From: Desulfuromonadales bacterium
GTDB lineage: Bacteria; Desulfobacterota; Desulfuromonadia; Desulfuromonadales; UBA2294
Direction of reading: 5' to 3'
NCBI GenBank assembly: GCA_030591795.1
Contig: JAUVAJ010000060.1
Location: 1 to 8,131, forward strand
Length of the DNA: 8,131 nt
Shown: one piece after another, positions 1 through 7,079 of the stretch
How the letters are laid out: each line of letters starts with the position of its first letter
Numbering within the stretch: the first letter of the stretch is position 1
Notes under the pieces: generated by a model
The model's database searches: none
What the model saw: the letters and a program-made list of their open reading frames with translations, nothing else
Told to the model about the DNA's origin: nothing
Made by a program: the position numbers and the translations under genes

Positions 1-1390
1 AGATTCTCTGCTCATCGAGATACTCGACCCAGACATGCGCGGCCCGCTCTCCAACCAGATAGTAGCCACCGAGCGAATTATAATCGCCGCCAAAATAGCC
101 GCCGACCAATCGGGCCGGCACCCCGGCTTCGCGCAGCATTACAGCGAAAGCCGATGCAAAATGTTCGCAGTAGCCCCGCTTCGACTCAAACAAAAAAGTA
201 TCGACCGGGTCACCTGCCGTCGGCAGATTCTGCGTCGCGTAAACCAACTTCTGCCCCCGGAAAAAATCCTTGATGGCGGTCACCCGCTCCGCCCGACCCT
301 TGATCCCGGACAACTCAGTACGAACATATTCTCTGGCCCGTGGAGCAATCGCAACCGGGAGCGGTAGATACTCCCGTTCAGAAACCTTCGGCGACAAGGC
401 TAGATCGCTGCCGATCCGCGACATTACATCATAACTCCGTGCCCGCTTGGTTGTTCTTGTCGAAGTGTAAATATTGTCACGTTTAACCGAATAGCGAATA
501 CCGGTTACGGTGTGCGGATAATCGAGCGTAACCAGAAATTTGCGTTTTCCAGCTTCGGGGAAAATGGTCAGTTCAGCTACCCTACCGCCGCCTGGAACTG
601 TATAACCGGAGCCAGCGAGACCTTCACGTTTCCAGACATTACCCTCGAGTCGATCAAGAACAGTCATCCGCCAGTAAAGGTCCTCCGGTGCCCATTCACG
701 GCTTTCGGCTCGAAAAGCGACGCGCAAATCAGCGGCTGTACCGGAGACACTCCCCGGACTGACCTCTTCTGAGAAACCAACTCCGGAAAGGTCACCTGGA
801 TTGAGAAAATCCCAGAGCGGGTGCTGGGTACGCGGCAGGATAAAGAAAAACAGGATCGCCAGCAGTAGAGAACCGGCGGGCAGCAGCCAGGTCGTTTTGC
901 GCAGGAGACTAAAACTCGCCCGATCAAGCGCCATGTTCGGATCACTGACATCGAAACAGAGTAGGACCAGGCCATAAATCAAGGCGCCGACCATCAATAA
1001 CATGAGCGGTAGAAATGACAAGTGCAGGGTCAATAGCGTAGAACCAGCCAAAGCGAAACCGGAAATCAGAAAAATTTGCAGGAAGTTTCGTCCCTGTTTT
1101 TCAGTCAGCAGCCGCACGGCCAGAAGCAGAACTGTAATATTCAACGCCGGCAACACCAGGTTCTGGCGATCGATCTGGAACGCGTAAAAGATGAAAACAA
1201 GAATGGACAGGAGCGTCGCCACCGGTGTCGACAGCAAATAACGCTGTTTACGGTCCGACCAGAAGCCGACAGCTAGCGCACCAACGATAACAATCTGTAC
1301 CGGCAGATCGAGATACAGATAGACCGGCGTCACCCCGAGCAAAGCGACAACGATGGTCAGATTTTCAAGTTTGCGTCTGATCCGAACCAT
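1..1390 (-). CDS. TgpA-type membrane transglutaminase-like protein, C-terminus cut off by the window edge
   Basis: 463 residues are visible. The N-terminal half is hydrophobic, with about six membrane segments (roughly 11-30, 30-44, 52-72, 79-94, 102-122, 124-145, 167-185, the first two perhaps one hairpin). A long extracytoplasmic part follows, with the family-typical [16 protein letters not shown] stretch at 238-253. The transglutaminase-like core has its nucleophile at Cys408 ([10 protein letters not shown]) and its histidine at His452 (AHVWVEY). The third catalytic residue, an Asp usually in a later VDPT-like motif, lies beyond the window, as do about 200 residues by comparison with usual family length (650-700), normally including a last membrane helix. 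The ATG at 1390 overlaps the DUF58 gene by 26 bp and has GGAG ten bases upstream, so translation is probably coupled. Family members include Pseudomonas aeruginosa TgpA; the natural substrate is unknown. Family call is firm, function is not. Confidence 0.93.
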   Translation of the reverse strand, partial: MVRIRRKLENLTIVVALLGVTPVYLYLDLPVQIVIVGALAVGFWSDRKQRYLLSTPVATLLSILVFIFYAFQIDRQNLVLPALNITVLLLAVRLLTEKQGRNFLQIFLISGFALAGSTLLTLHLSFLPLMLLMVGALIYGLVLLCFDVSDPNMALDRASFSLLRKTTWLLPAGSLLLAILFFFILPRTQHPLWDFLNPGDLSGVGFSEEVSPGSVSGTAADLRVAFRAESREWAPEDLYWRMTVLDRLEGNVWKREGLAGSGYTVPGGGRVAELTIFPEAGKRKFLVTLDYPHTVTGIRYSVKRDNIYTSTRTTKRARSYDVMSRIGSDLALSPKVSEREYLPLPVAIAPRAREYVRTELSGIKGRAERVTAIKDFFRGQKLVYATQNLPTAGDPVDTFLFESKRGYCEHFASAFAVMLREAGVPARLVGGYFGGDYNSLGGYYLVGERAAHVWVEYLDEQRI

Positions 1391-2273
1391 AAAGTGCAAG
1401 CTCCGTTAGCAACAGTAACCGGTGTCGCCGTCCATCCGATGGCGGAATCAGCATGTGCGGCAATTGCAAACCGATCGGCCGATTGTTACGCAGACAGTGA
1501 CCGACCAGCCAGGTCGCACAGCCGAGCTGCTGTTCAATATTTTCTCCCGGCAACTCCCTGAGGTCGAGAACCAGCGGCTCACCGGTCGAATCGGCCAACT
1601 CCTTGACCAGCAAGTCCCCCTGCCGGGCCGAAAGTTTCCAATGAATCATCTTCATCGGTTCACGACCGCTATAATGGGCGATACGTTCAATATCCCCATC
1701 ACCGCCACGGCGCGCTGCCGCATGCGTACCGGTCCGCTTGCCATCCGCATTCGGCAGCAATTCACGACAGGCGCGCGGCGCCGGGAACACGGTCACTGCG
1801 CCCGCCTCCTGAGCTGAAAAACTACGGATAAAGAAATTGACCGGAAATCGGGAACGAAAGGTACTCGGCGGCACCGGTTGCCGGCCCCGGTTCGGGATAA
1901 TCAGGGGAAGTGGTTTACGTGCAGACTGCCGACCGGCAAGAATCGGAAACAGGACCGCTCCATCGCCGACTTCGACCGTTATCAGGAAAGCGGGGAAACG
2001 TTTCCGGTTATAGAGCTTAACACTGGCCAGAGTTTCAACCCCGGCAAACATTTCATCCGGTGTGGTCACTTCAAGCTCGAGCCGAGCCAGATTGTAGCGC
2101 CCGATCAGGCCGGAAACCGCCATGAAGCCGAGCAGAGACGCAACCATCAGGTAGAGCAGATTATTGCCGGTGTTGACCGCAGCAAAACCAAGCAGCAGGG
2201 TGATCGCGATATAGAGACCACCCGACCGGGTCAGTTTCAGGCCAATGGTACGGCGATGCTTTCGAGAACCGAT
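1365..2273 (-). CDS. DUF58 membrane protein, MoxR partner; probable non-canonical ATC start
   Basis: The C-terminal part carries the DUF58 signature: [12 protein letters not shown] followed by [19 protein letters not shown], about residues 196-224 counted from the ATC start. The N-terminus forms two membrane segments around the characteristic NTGNNLLYL stretch. The only in-frame ATG (2147) falls after that stretch, lacks a Shine-Dalgarno and would remove the first membrane segment. Reading upstream stays open through codons for LTRSGG, the usual N-terminal sequence of the family, but there is no ATG, GTG or TTG. The best start by ribosome-binding site is ATC at 2273, with GAGGT six bases upstream; ATT at 2246 is an alternative without a Shine-Dalgarno. 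With the ATC start the product is 302 residues and overlaps the MoxR gene by 37 bp. DUF58 proteins are usually encoded next to MoxR ATPases and are thought to act with them. Family certain; start uncertain. Confidence 0.87.
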   Translation of the reverse strand: MGSRKHRRTIGLKLTRSGGLYIAITLLLGFAAVNTGNNLLYLMVASLLGFMAVSGLIGRYNLARLELEVTTPDEMFAGVETLASVKLYNRKRFPAFLITVEVGDGAVLFPILAGRQSARKPLPLIIPNRGRQPVPPSTFRSRFPVNFFIRSFSAQEAGAVTVFPAPRACRELLPNADGKRTGTHAAARRGGDGDIERIAHYSGREPMKMIHWKLSARQGDLLVKELADSTGEPLVLDLRELPGENIEQQLGCATWLVGHCLRNNRPIGLQLPHMLIPPSDGRRHRLLLLTELALYGSDQTQT

Positions 2274-3205
2274 TGCAGTACCTCTTTCTTGTCGAGAGTC
2301 TCCTGTTCGGCGCGCATAATCAGCCGATGCGCCACAACCGGACCTGCCACCGCCTGGACATCTTCCGGGATGACATAATCCCGCCCGGCCAGAAAAGCAT
2401 AGGCCTTGGCCGCCTCGGCCAGACTCAGGCTGCCGCGGGTCGAGATCCCGGCCAGGATGAAGCGGTGCTCGCGGCTGGCGACCACCAGCCGATAGATGTA
2501 GTCGATCACCTTATCACCGAGGTAGATGGTGCTGCGGACGGTCGCCTGTGCTTCAAGAATCTCGGCCTCGGTCACCAGCGGCTTAATGCGTCTGATATCA
2601 TCCCGGATACTCCCGTCACGAATAATCGCCTTCTCCATCTCTTCCGGTGGATAACCGATATCGGTGGTGATCAGAAACCGATCCATCTGTGATTCCGGCA
2701 GCGGATAGGTGCCGACCTGCTCGGCCGGGTTCTGGGTCGCGATGACCAGAAACGGATTCGGCAGCACCCAGGTTTTCCCTTCGACCGTTACCCGCCGCTC
2801 CTCCATCGCCTCAAGCAGGGCACTCTGGGTCTTCGGCATCGCCCGGTTGATCTCATCGATCAGCACGATATTGTTGAAAATTGGCCCTTCGATGAAACGA
2901 AAGCTGTTGTCATCCCGATTGTAGACCGACAGGCCGGTGATATCAGAAGGGAGCAGATCGCTGGTACACTGGACGCGCCCGAAGGACAAGCCGAGAGCGT
3001 TGGCCAACGCCAGGGCCAGGGTGGTTTTGCCAAGACCGGGGATATCCTCGATCAGCAGGTGGCCACCTGATAAAATGGCGGTCATCGCCAGGCGCAAGGC
3101 GCGGGATTTCCCCTGCAGGTGGTTCTCCAGCAGGGAGTCGATGACATGGATGATGGCCTTGCGGCCGGGCAACACCGGCGCGGTCTGTTTCGGGTCTGTT
3201 TTCAT
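2237..3205 (-). CDS. MoxR-family AAA+ ATPase
   Basis: A complete 322-residue AAA+ ATPase of the usual MoxR length. Walker A is at 56-62 (PGLGKTT, Lys60); Walker B at 113-118 (IVLIDE, Asp117 and Glu118), continuing INRAMPKTQSALLEAMEE; sensor 1 at 156-160 (ATQNP, Asn159); QMDRF at 173-177 (Arg176, a likely arginine-finger region); and a sensor-2-like GISTRGSLSL at 253-262 (Arg257) before the C-terminal helical lid. It has no membrane segment and is cytosolic. MoxR ATPases act as chaperone-like remodellers, often on VWA-domain or DUF58 partners. Here the next two genes encode DUF58 and TgpA-type proteins, a common three-gene arrangement. It is the first gene of this leftward operon. The Shine-Dalgarno is weak (AGG only two bases from the ATG), but homology to the family starts soon after this Met. 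The actual client is unknown. Confidence 0.95.
   Translation of the reverse strand: MKTDPKQTAPVLPGRKAIIHVIDSLLENHLQGKSRALRLAMTAILSGGHLLIEDIPGLGKTTLALALANALGLSFGRVQCTSDLLPSDITGLSVYNRDDNSFRFIEGPIFNNIVLIDEINRAMPKTQSALLEAMEERRVTVEGKTWVLPNPFLVIATQNPAEQVGTYPLPESQMDRFLITTDIGYPPEEMEKAIIRDGSIRDDIRRIKPLVTEAEILEAQATVRSTIYLGDKVIDYIYRLVVASREHRFILAGISTRGSLSLAEAAKAYAFLAGRDYVIPEDVQAVAGPVVAHRLIMRAEQETLDKKEVLQSVLESIAVPLA
2280..2284 (-). promoter_or_regulatory. Shine-Dalgarno (GAGGT) deciding the DUF58 start
   Basis: GAGGT within AAAGAGGT lies inside the 3' end of the MoxR gene and is followed, six bases later, by the ATC codon at 2273 in the DUF58 frame. Neither the ATT at 2246 nor the ATG at 2147 has such a site. 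This is the main sequence reason for proposing an ATC start. Confidence 0.45.
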
Positions 3206-3222
3206 AACCTATATGGTAACAG

Positions 3223-3249
3223 ATTTTACGGCTGAATGCGCTGTTCCAA
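3223..3249 (-). promoter_or_regulatory. Weak candidate promoter for the MoxR-DUF58-TgpA operon
   Basis: On the minus strand, TTGGAA (3249-3244) and TAAAAT (3228-3223, five of six matches to TATAAT) are separated by 15 bp, shorter than the optimal 17. The ATG at 3205 lies 17 bases past the -10 box, giving a very short leader. Position is reasonable; spacing makes it weak. Confidence 0.3.
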
Positions 3250-3272
3250 TCCGGAAAATATTTGTCTGTTGC

Positions 3273-3281
3273 TGCTATATC
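3273..3281 (+). promoter_or_regulatory. Possible extended -10 promoter for the methyltransferase gene
   Basis: TGCTATATC resembles an extended -10 element (TGn then TATATC, four of six matches). No convincing -35 box lies 16-18 bp upstream. Transcription would begin near 3288, just before the inverted-repeat cluster at 3291-3324, so a protein bound there could block it. Speculative. Confidence 0.25.
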
Positions 3282-3290
3282 CGGTAGGCT

Positions 3291-3324
3291 TAACCGGTTA
3301 GCAGCTAACCAACGCCAACCGGTC
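3291..3324. repeat. Inverted-repeat cluster in the divergent intergenic region (operator or leader structure)
   Basis: TAACCGGTTA (3291-3300) is a perfect palindrome. It overlaps a second perfect one, GGTTAGCAGCTAACC (3296-3310), which has 7-bp arms around A3303. A third element, AACCGGTC (3317-3324), can also pair with ACCGGTT at 3293-3299. The half-site TAACC therefore occurs as forward, reverse, forward. The cluster lies between the MoxR and methyltransferase genes and ends directly before the GGAG ribosome-binding site of the latter. It could be an operator for a dimeric regulator or an RNA structure with two exclusive pairings. The symmetry is seen; any function is inferred. Confidence 0.5.
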
Positions 3325-3328
3325 GGAG
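3325..3328 (+). promoter_or_regulatory. Shine-Dalgarno (GGAG) supporting the TTG start of the methyltransferase
   Basis: GGAG is seven bases upstream of the TTG at 3336, an ideal distance, and no ATG lies nearby in frame. It supports a TTG start and places the ribosome-binding site directly after the inverted-repeat cluster. Confidence 0.6.
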
Positions 3329-3335
3329 CTTTTCT

Positions 3336-4184
3336 TTGGACCAAACATTTGACTCAGCGCCGTTAGCCGGCGATTGCATTATTTGCAAACTGTGCGGCCA
3401 ACCATCTGGAATCCCGACCTTCAGACTGAAGGCTGCCAGCATCTACCGCTGTCGCTATTGTGACTTCCATTACCTCGACCGGCTTGATCCGCCACCGGAA
3501 AATACGGTTGCCACCCTGACCGAACCGCAGTATCGCTACATCGACGATCGCTTAGCCGCCAACGCCCGAATCCTGACCAGGCGCTTGCAGCTGGTTCGGG
3601 AATTCAGCGACCTGTCTGGCCGGCATTGCCTCGATATCGGCACCGGGGTCGGGCAGTTTCTGTTGCTGCTCGCCGATAATGGCGCGGTATGTCAGGGGCT
3701 TGAACCGAGCGGTCTGCGCCGCGAATTTGCCCGGCAACGGTTCGGCCTCGAGCTGTCTCGACATCTGGTCGAGGAACCTTTCTGGCACGATCAATACGAC
3801 TCATTTGACCTGATCACCCTCTGGGATGTACTCGAACACGTCAACGATCCGGTCGCAACGCTCCAGGCGGCCTTTGCCCTGCTCAAGCCAGGTGGACTCT
3901 TATTGGTCGAAACCGATAATCGCGACAGCCTCAGCTATCGCCTGAGTACCCTTGTCTACCGCCTGACCCGGGGTGGCTCAGCCCTGTTTCTGCCGAACGT
4001 CTACCGCCCGGTGCCATTCGGCCACAAACAGATATTCCGGCCAGAGCAGCTTTACACACTGGCTATTCGCTGCGGCTTTGAACTGGTCGCAGCCACCCCG
4101 CACCGCACAGAAACCGCCCGAAACAAAAGGCCCGACTACCGGCCGACCGGCCAGATCGTAATGGTCGCCCGAAAACCGGTTTAA
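3336..4184 (+). CDS. Class I SAM-dependent methyltransferase with N-terminal Cys cluster (putative zinc ribbon)
   Basis: A 282-residue protein starting at TTG. The N-terminus has cysteines at 14, 17, 20, 39 and 42; C17-x2-C20 and C39-x2-C42 form a likely zinc ribbon, common in methyltransferases linked to polysaccharide or secondary metabolism. The Rossmann methyltransferase domain follows: motif I LDIGTGVG at 99-106, an acidic residue after the second strand (Glu123 in GLEPSG), FDLITLWDVLEHV at 157-169, and LKPGGLLLVET at 183-193. The C-terminal part (about 194-282) is typical of the Methyltransf_23/UbiE-like group and has FGHKQIFRPEQL at 228-239. No membrane segment or signal peptide is seen, so it is cytosolic. 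The substrate cannot be read from sequence. The gene is divergent from the MoxR operon and convergent with the ATPase gene, so neighbours give no clear pathway. Confidence 0.9.
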   Translation: MDQTFDSAPLAGDCIICKLCGQPSGIPTFRLKAASIYRCRYCDFHYLDRLDPPPENTVATLTEPQYRYIDDRLAANARILTRRLQLVREFSDLSGRHCLDIGTGVGQFLLLLADNGAVCQGLEPSGLRREFARQRFGLELSRHLVEEPFWHDQYDSFDLITLWDVLEHVNDPVATLQAAFALLKPGGLLLVETDNRDSLSYRLSTLVYRLTRGGSALFLPNVYRPVPFGHKQIFRPEQLYTLAIRCGFELVAATPHRTETARNKRPDYRPTGQIVMVARKPV

Positions 4185-4190
4185 CCGGTC
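4174..4190. terminator. Palindrome across two convergent stop codons, weak two-way terminator candidate
   Basis: ACCGGTTTAACCGGT (4175-4189) is a perfect inverted repeat with 7-bp arms around T4182, and it contains both stop codons. As RNA it would give a short stem (ACCGG with CCGGT) with a five-base loop. In the minus direction it is followed by TTTTC, a poor U-tract; in the plus direction no U-tract follows. The convergent genes have no other spacer, so this is the only nearby terminator candidate, but it is weak. Confidence 0.3.
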
Positions 4191-6916
4191 AAGGGAGGTT
4201 GCTGCCGTTTCAGCCATAATTTGAACAGTTCCATCGCCAGCAGCAACAACGACGCAAGAATACAGAAATAGAGCCAGTATTCCAGTGTCACCGGCGCAAC
4301 ACCGAGCACCTTCTGCATAAACGGCAGGTTCATGGAAAGAATATGGACCCCCTGAGCGGCGATCAAACCGAAGATCAGCAACCGATTTCGACTGAAGGGA
4401 ACCCGGAAGGCCGACAGCCGTTCGGAACGACAGTTTAAAACATGGAAATTTTCCAGCAACACCATTAACAACAAGACAAAGTTGCGCGCCGCATCAATCT
4501 CAACCCCCTGCCCAAGCAACCAGATCCAGGTGGTAAACGCAACCAGGCCCATGACCAGTCCTGATAATATCACCTGTTGCAACATCATCCGGTTAAACAG
4601 ACCTTCACTGGCCGGACGTGGCGGACGCTGCATGACCCCCGGTTCACCCCCCTCGCAGGCCAGAACGACATCCTGAATACCATTGGTCACCAGATTGAGC
4701 CAGAGGAGCTGCACCGCCAGTAACGGCAGCGGCATACCGAACAACAGCGCCAGACTGAACAAGACCAGCTCTGCGCCCCCGGTGGAGATCAACAAGTAGA
4801 CCACCTTGCGGATATTGTCGTAGGCAAATCGCCCTTCCTCGATCCCGGCAACGACCGAGGCGATATTATCGTCGGTAACGATAATCGAGGCCGTATCCCG
4901 GGCGACATCGCTACCCGAGCCCATAGCTACACCGATATGCGCCTGACGCAACGCCGGCGCATCATTGACGCCGTCACCGGTAACCGCGACAAAGTGTCCC
5001 AGCTCACGCAGGGTTTCAACAATCCGCACCTTTTGCAACGGCGACACCCGGGCGTAGACCCGTACCTGTTTAACCAGATCAATCCAGGCCTCTCCCTCCA
5101 GACCGGACATCTCCATGCCGGTCAACATCTGTTCCGGCCCCGTCGCCAGACCGAGCTCACGTGAAAGAGAGAGCGCGGTAGCCGGATGATCGCCGGTGAT
5201 CATCACCACCTGGACCCCGGCCTTTTGACAGGTCGCAACCGCCTCTTGCGCCTCCGGTCGCAACGGATCGATAAACCCGACCAGTCCGAGCAAGGTCAGT
5301 GGCGGCAGCGCTTCGATCCCGGCATGGTCATTGAGTTTTTCCTGCTCACGCGGGCAGGCATCAGCAACAGCCAACACCCGGTAACCGAGTCCAGCCAGAC
5401 GCTCTGCCTCGGTGACGATCCGCAACGGATCGATGGCACTCTCGCCCTGTTCGGTCAACATTGTGGCACAGATCGGCAACAAACGCTCGACCGCGCCCTT
5501 GACCGCTACCCGATCCGCCCCGGCTTCATGGTAGAAAACGGCGGCGAACTGCTCGGCCGATTCATACGGAATTTCGCCAGTCACTTCGATCCGGTTCCGG
5601 ACCGTAAAAGGGTCAATACCCAGTTTCCAGGCATAGGCGAGCAACGCCACATCGATGGCATCACCGTGATGCTGCCAGCCATCCTGATCCTGACCCAGCT
5701 CAGCCTCGTTACAGATAACAGCGGCCCGGGCCAGACGTTCGAGGCTATCCGTCTCGGCTTGGCCGACCGTATCGCCAGCGACGGGTCGAACCTCGCCGTC
5801 CCCGGCATGGCCCTCGCCACTGACCTGAAATTCATCACCGGTCGACAACCAGATGATCCGTGCCGTCTGACGATTGATCGTCAGCGTCCCGGTCTTGTCG
5901 CTGGCGATGCAAGTGCAACTGCCAAGCCCTTCTACAGCGGTCATCCTGCGTACGATCACGTTGCGCCGTGCCATACGTGAGGTAGCAATGGCCAGGGCAA
6001 CCGTCATGGCCACCGGCAACCCTTCCGGAATCGCCGATACCGCCAGGGCAACGCCGATGAAGAACACCTCGACCAACGGCGTTCCCTCGGCCAGAGCGAT
6101 CACCGCCAGCAACAGAATCAACCCGAGGATAACCAGACTGATCTGCCGGGCGAAACGCTCCATCCGGATCACCAGCGGCGGCTTGGTCATCGCTGATTCG
6201 GTCACCGCTTTCGCGATCTTGCCGACTTCGGTTCGCATTCCGGTGGCAACCACCAGCCCGAGACCACGGCCGGCCACCACCGTTGACCCGGCATAGGCCA
6301 TATTGATTCGCTCACTCAGCGGAACCGCTGCGGTTAGTGTTGTGATCCCCTTCAACACCGCTTGCGACTCACCGGTCAACAGCGATTCATCGATACTCAG
6401 GTTGCGGATTTCAATCAACCGGAGATCTGCCGGCACCCGATCGCCCGACATCAGCTTCACCAGATCGCCTGGAACCAGTTCGGATGCTGACAGTTCATGC
6501 TCTTGTCCGTCCCGGCGCACCCGGGTCATAGCCTGTATCAGTTGCTGCAAGGCGGCAGCACTCTGTTCGGCCCGCCACTCCTGGAAGGTGCCGAGAATCG
6601 CATTCAGCAAGACGACCGCGGTGATAAATCCGGCATCTGTGAGTTCACCGATGATTACAGAAATCAGTGCCGCGCCGAGCAGGATGTAGATCAGGGGACT
6701 GAAAAACTGGCGGACAAATATCTCTAACACGCCAGGGGGTGATTTTACCGGCAGGACATTTGCGCCGTACTGTAGACGGCGCTGCTCAACGTCAGCTGTA
6801 TCGAGCCCGACCGGCGAACTTTCGAGCTGCTGAAACGCCGACGCCGAATCAATGCTGTGCCAGGAAACCGGCACGGTGTCGTGCAGGTTCTGGTCCGGGT
6901 GAACAGTTCCAACCAT
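4181..6916 (-). CDS. P-type (type II) cation-transporting ATPase, ion uncertain
   Basis: A full-length 911-residue P-type ATPase. In order: N-terminal cation-ATPase domain (about 18-70), helices M1-M2 (73-113), actuator domain with TGES at 181-184, M3-M4 (258-307) with PEGLP at 297-301, phosphorylation site Asp340 in SDKTGTLT, nucleotide-binding domain with Lys473 in VKGA, hinge motifs TGDH (574-577) and TGDGVNDAP (646-654), then M5-M10 (about 705-897). It belongs to the Ca2+/SERCA-PMR1-like branch and pumps a cation across the inner membrane using ATP. There is no CPC motif or heavy-metal domain. By alignment to SERCA, Glu298, Glu716, Asn741 and Thr744 are kept. The Ca2+ ligands Asn768 and Asp800 are replaced by Gly713 and Asn745, with an Asp at 749, so Ca2+ is not assured. 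The ATG at 6916 follows GGAGGT by four bases. It stands alone, divergent from folK. Confidence 0.95.
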   Translation of the reverse strand: MVGTVHPDQNLHDTVPVSWHSIDSASAFQQLESSPVGLDTADVEQRRLQYGANVLPVKSPPGVLEIFVRQFFSPLIYILLGAALISVIIGELTDAGFITAVVLLNAILGTFQEWRAEQSAAALQQLIQAMTRVRRDGQEHELSASELVPGDLVKLMSGDRVPADLRLIEIRNLSIDESLLTGESQAVLKGITTLTAAVPLSERINMAYAGSTVVAGRGLGLVVATGMRTEVGKIAKAVTESAMTKPPLVIRMERFARQISLVILGLILLLAVIALAEGTPLVEVFFIGVALAVSAIPEGLPVAMTVALAIATSRMARRNVIVRRMTAVEGLGSCTCIASDKTGTLTINRQTARIIWLSTGDEFQVSGEGHAGDGEVRPVAGDTVGQAETDSLERLARAAVICNEAELGQDQDGWQHHGDAIDVALLAYAWKLGIDPFTVRNRIEVTGEIPYESAEQFAAVFYHEAGADRVAVKGAVERLLPICATMLTEQGESAIDPLRIVTEAERLAGLGYRVLAVADACPREQEKLNDHAGIEALPPLTLLGLVGFIDPLRPEAQEAVATCQKAGVQVVMITGDHPATALSLSRELGLATGPEQMLTGMEMSGLEGEAWIDLVKQVRVYARVSPLQKVRIVETLRELGHFVAVTGDGVNDAPALRQAHIGVAMGSGSDVARDTASIIVTDDNIASVVAGIEEGRFAYDNIRKVVYLLISTGGAELVLFSLALLFGMPLPLLAVQLLWLNLVTNGIQDVVLACEGGEPGVMQRPPRPASEGLFNRMMLQQVILSGLVMGLVAFTTWIWLLGQGVEIDAARNFVLLLMVLLENFHVLNCRSERLSAFRVPFSRNRLLIFGLIAAQGVHILSMNLPFMQKVLGVAPVTLEYWLYFCILASLLLLAMELFKLWLKRQQPPLTG

Positions 6917-6920
6917 CCCA

Positions 6921-6926
6921 ACCTCC
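6921..6926 (-). promoter_or_regulatory. Strong Shine-Dalgarno of the cation ATPase gene
   Basis: GGAGGT, near-consensus, lies four bases before the ATG at 6916. It fixes the start and suggests efficient translation. Confidence 0.7.
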
Positions 6927-6945
6927 AGGAAACATATTTGGTGTT

Positions 6946-6963
6946 AGAATAGACTTATGTAAA
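6946..6963 (-). promoter_or_regulatory. Possible promoter elements of the cation ATPase gene
   Basis: Reading leftward, TTTACA (6963-6958) resembles a -35 box (five of six). TATTCT (6951-6946) resembles a -10 box (four of six) but sits only six bases away, so the two cannot be one promoter. Either may belong to a weaker promoter here. Position is right for the ATPase gene; evidence is thin. Confidence 0.2.
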
Positions 6964-7023
6964 GTGTAGCAGATGCCACCCGGATGCCTAGCTGGCAGAT
7001 TCCGATTTCGACCGGCTTATGCG

Positions 7024-7052
7024 TTGCTCAGTTTATCGAGTTGTGCTTTAAT
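7024..7052 (+). promoter_or_regulatory. folK: Promoter candidate for the folK operon
   Basis: TTGCTC (7024-7029) and TTTAAT (7047-7052, five of six matches to TATAAT) are spaced by exactly 17 bp. TGC just before the -10 box makes it an extended -10. Transcription would start near 7059, about 20 bases before the folK ATG at 7080. This also argues against the earlier in-frame ATG at 6984. Confidence 0.5.
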
Positions 7053-7079
7053 GCGTCGACTCAAACCTGTGAGAAAAAC

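Noticed and set aside
1365..2147. DUF58 protein starting at ATG 2147
   Set aside because: Would delete the NTGNN membrane segment typical of the family and has no Shine-Dalgarno.
1422..2378. Plus-strand open frames of 131 and 166 residues
   Set aside because: Both are antisense to the DUF58 and MoxR genes, which have clear family motifs; no ribosome-binding site or family match seen.
2943..3344. 133-residue minus-strand open frame spanning the intergenic region
   Set aside because: It overlaps the MoxR gene in another frame; its C-terminal part is a frame-shifted reading of MoxR.
5186..5980. 264-residue plus-strand open frame
   Set aside because: It lies antisense inside the P-type ATPase gene, shows no recognisable domain, and is low in hydrophobic order; a GC-rich shadow.
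6951..6963. Imperfect palindrome ACTTATGTAAAGT upstream of the ATPase gene
   Set aside because: Arms are only four bases; expected by chance in AT-rich intergenic DNA.
6984..7079. Longer N-terminus for FolK from ATG 6984
   Set aside because: The 32 extra residues resemble no HPPK, and an extended -10 promoter candidate lies inside; family homology begins at 7080.
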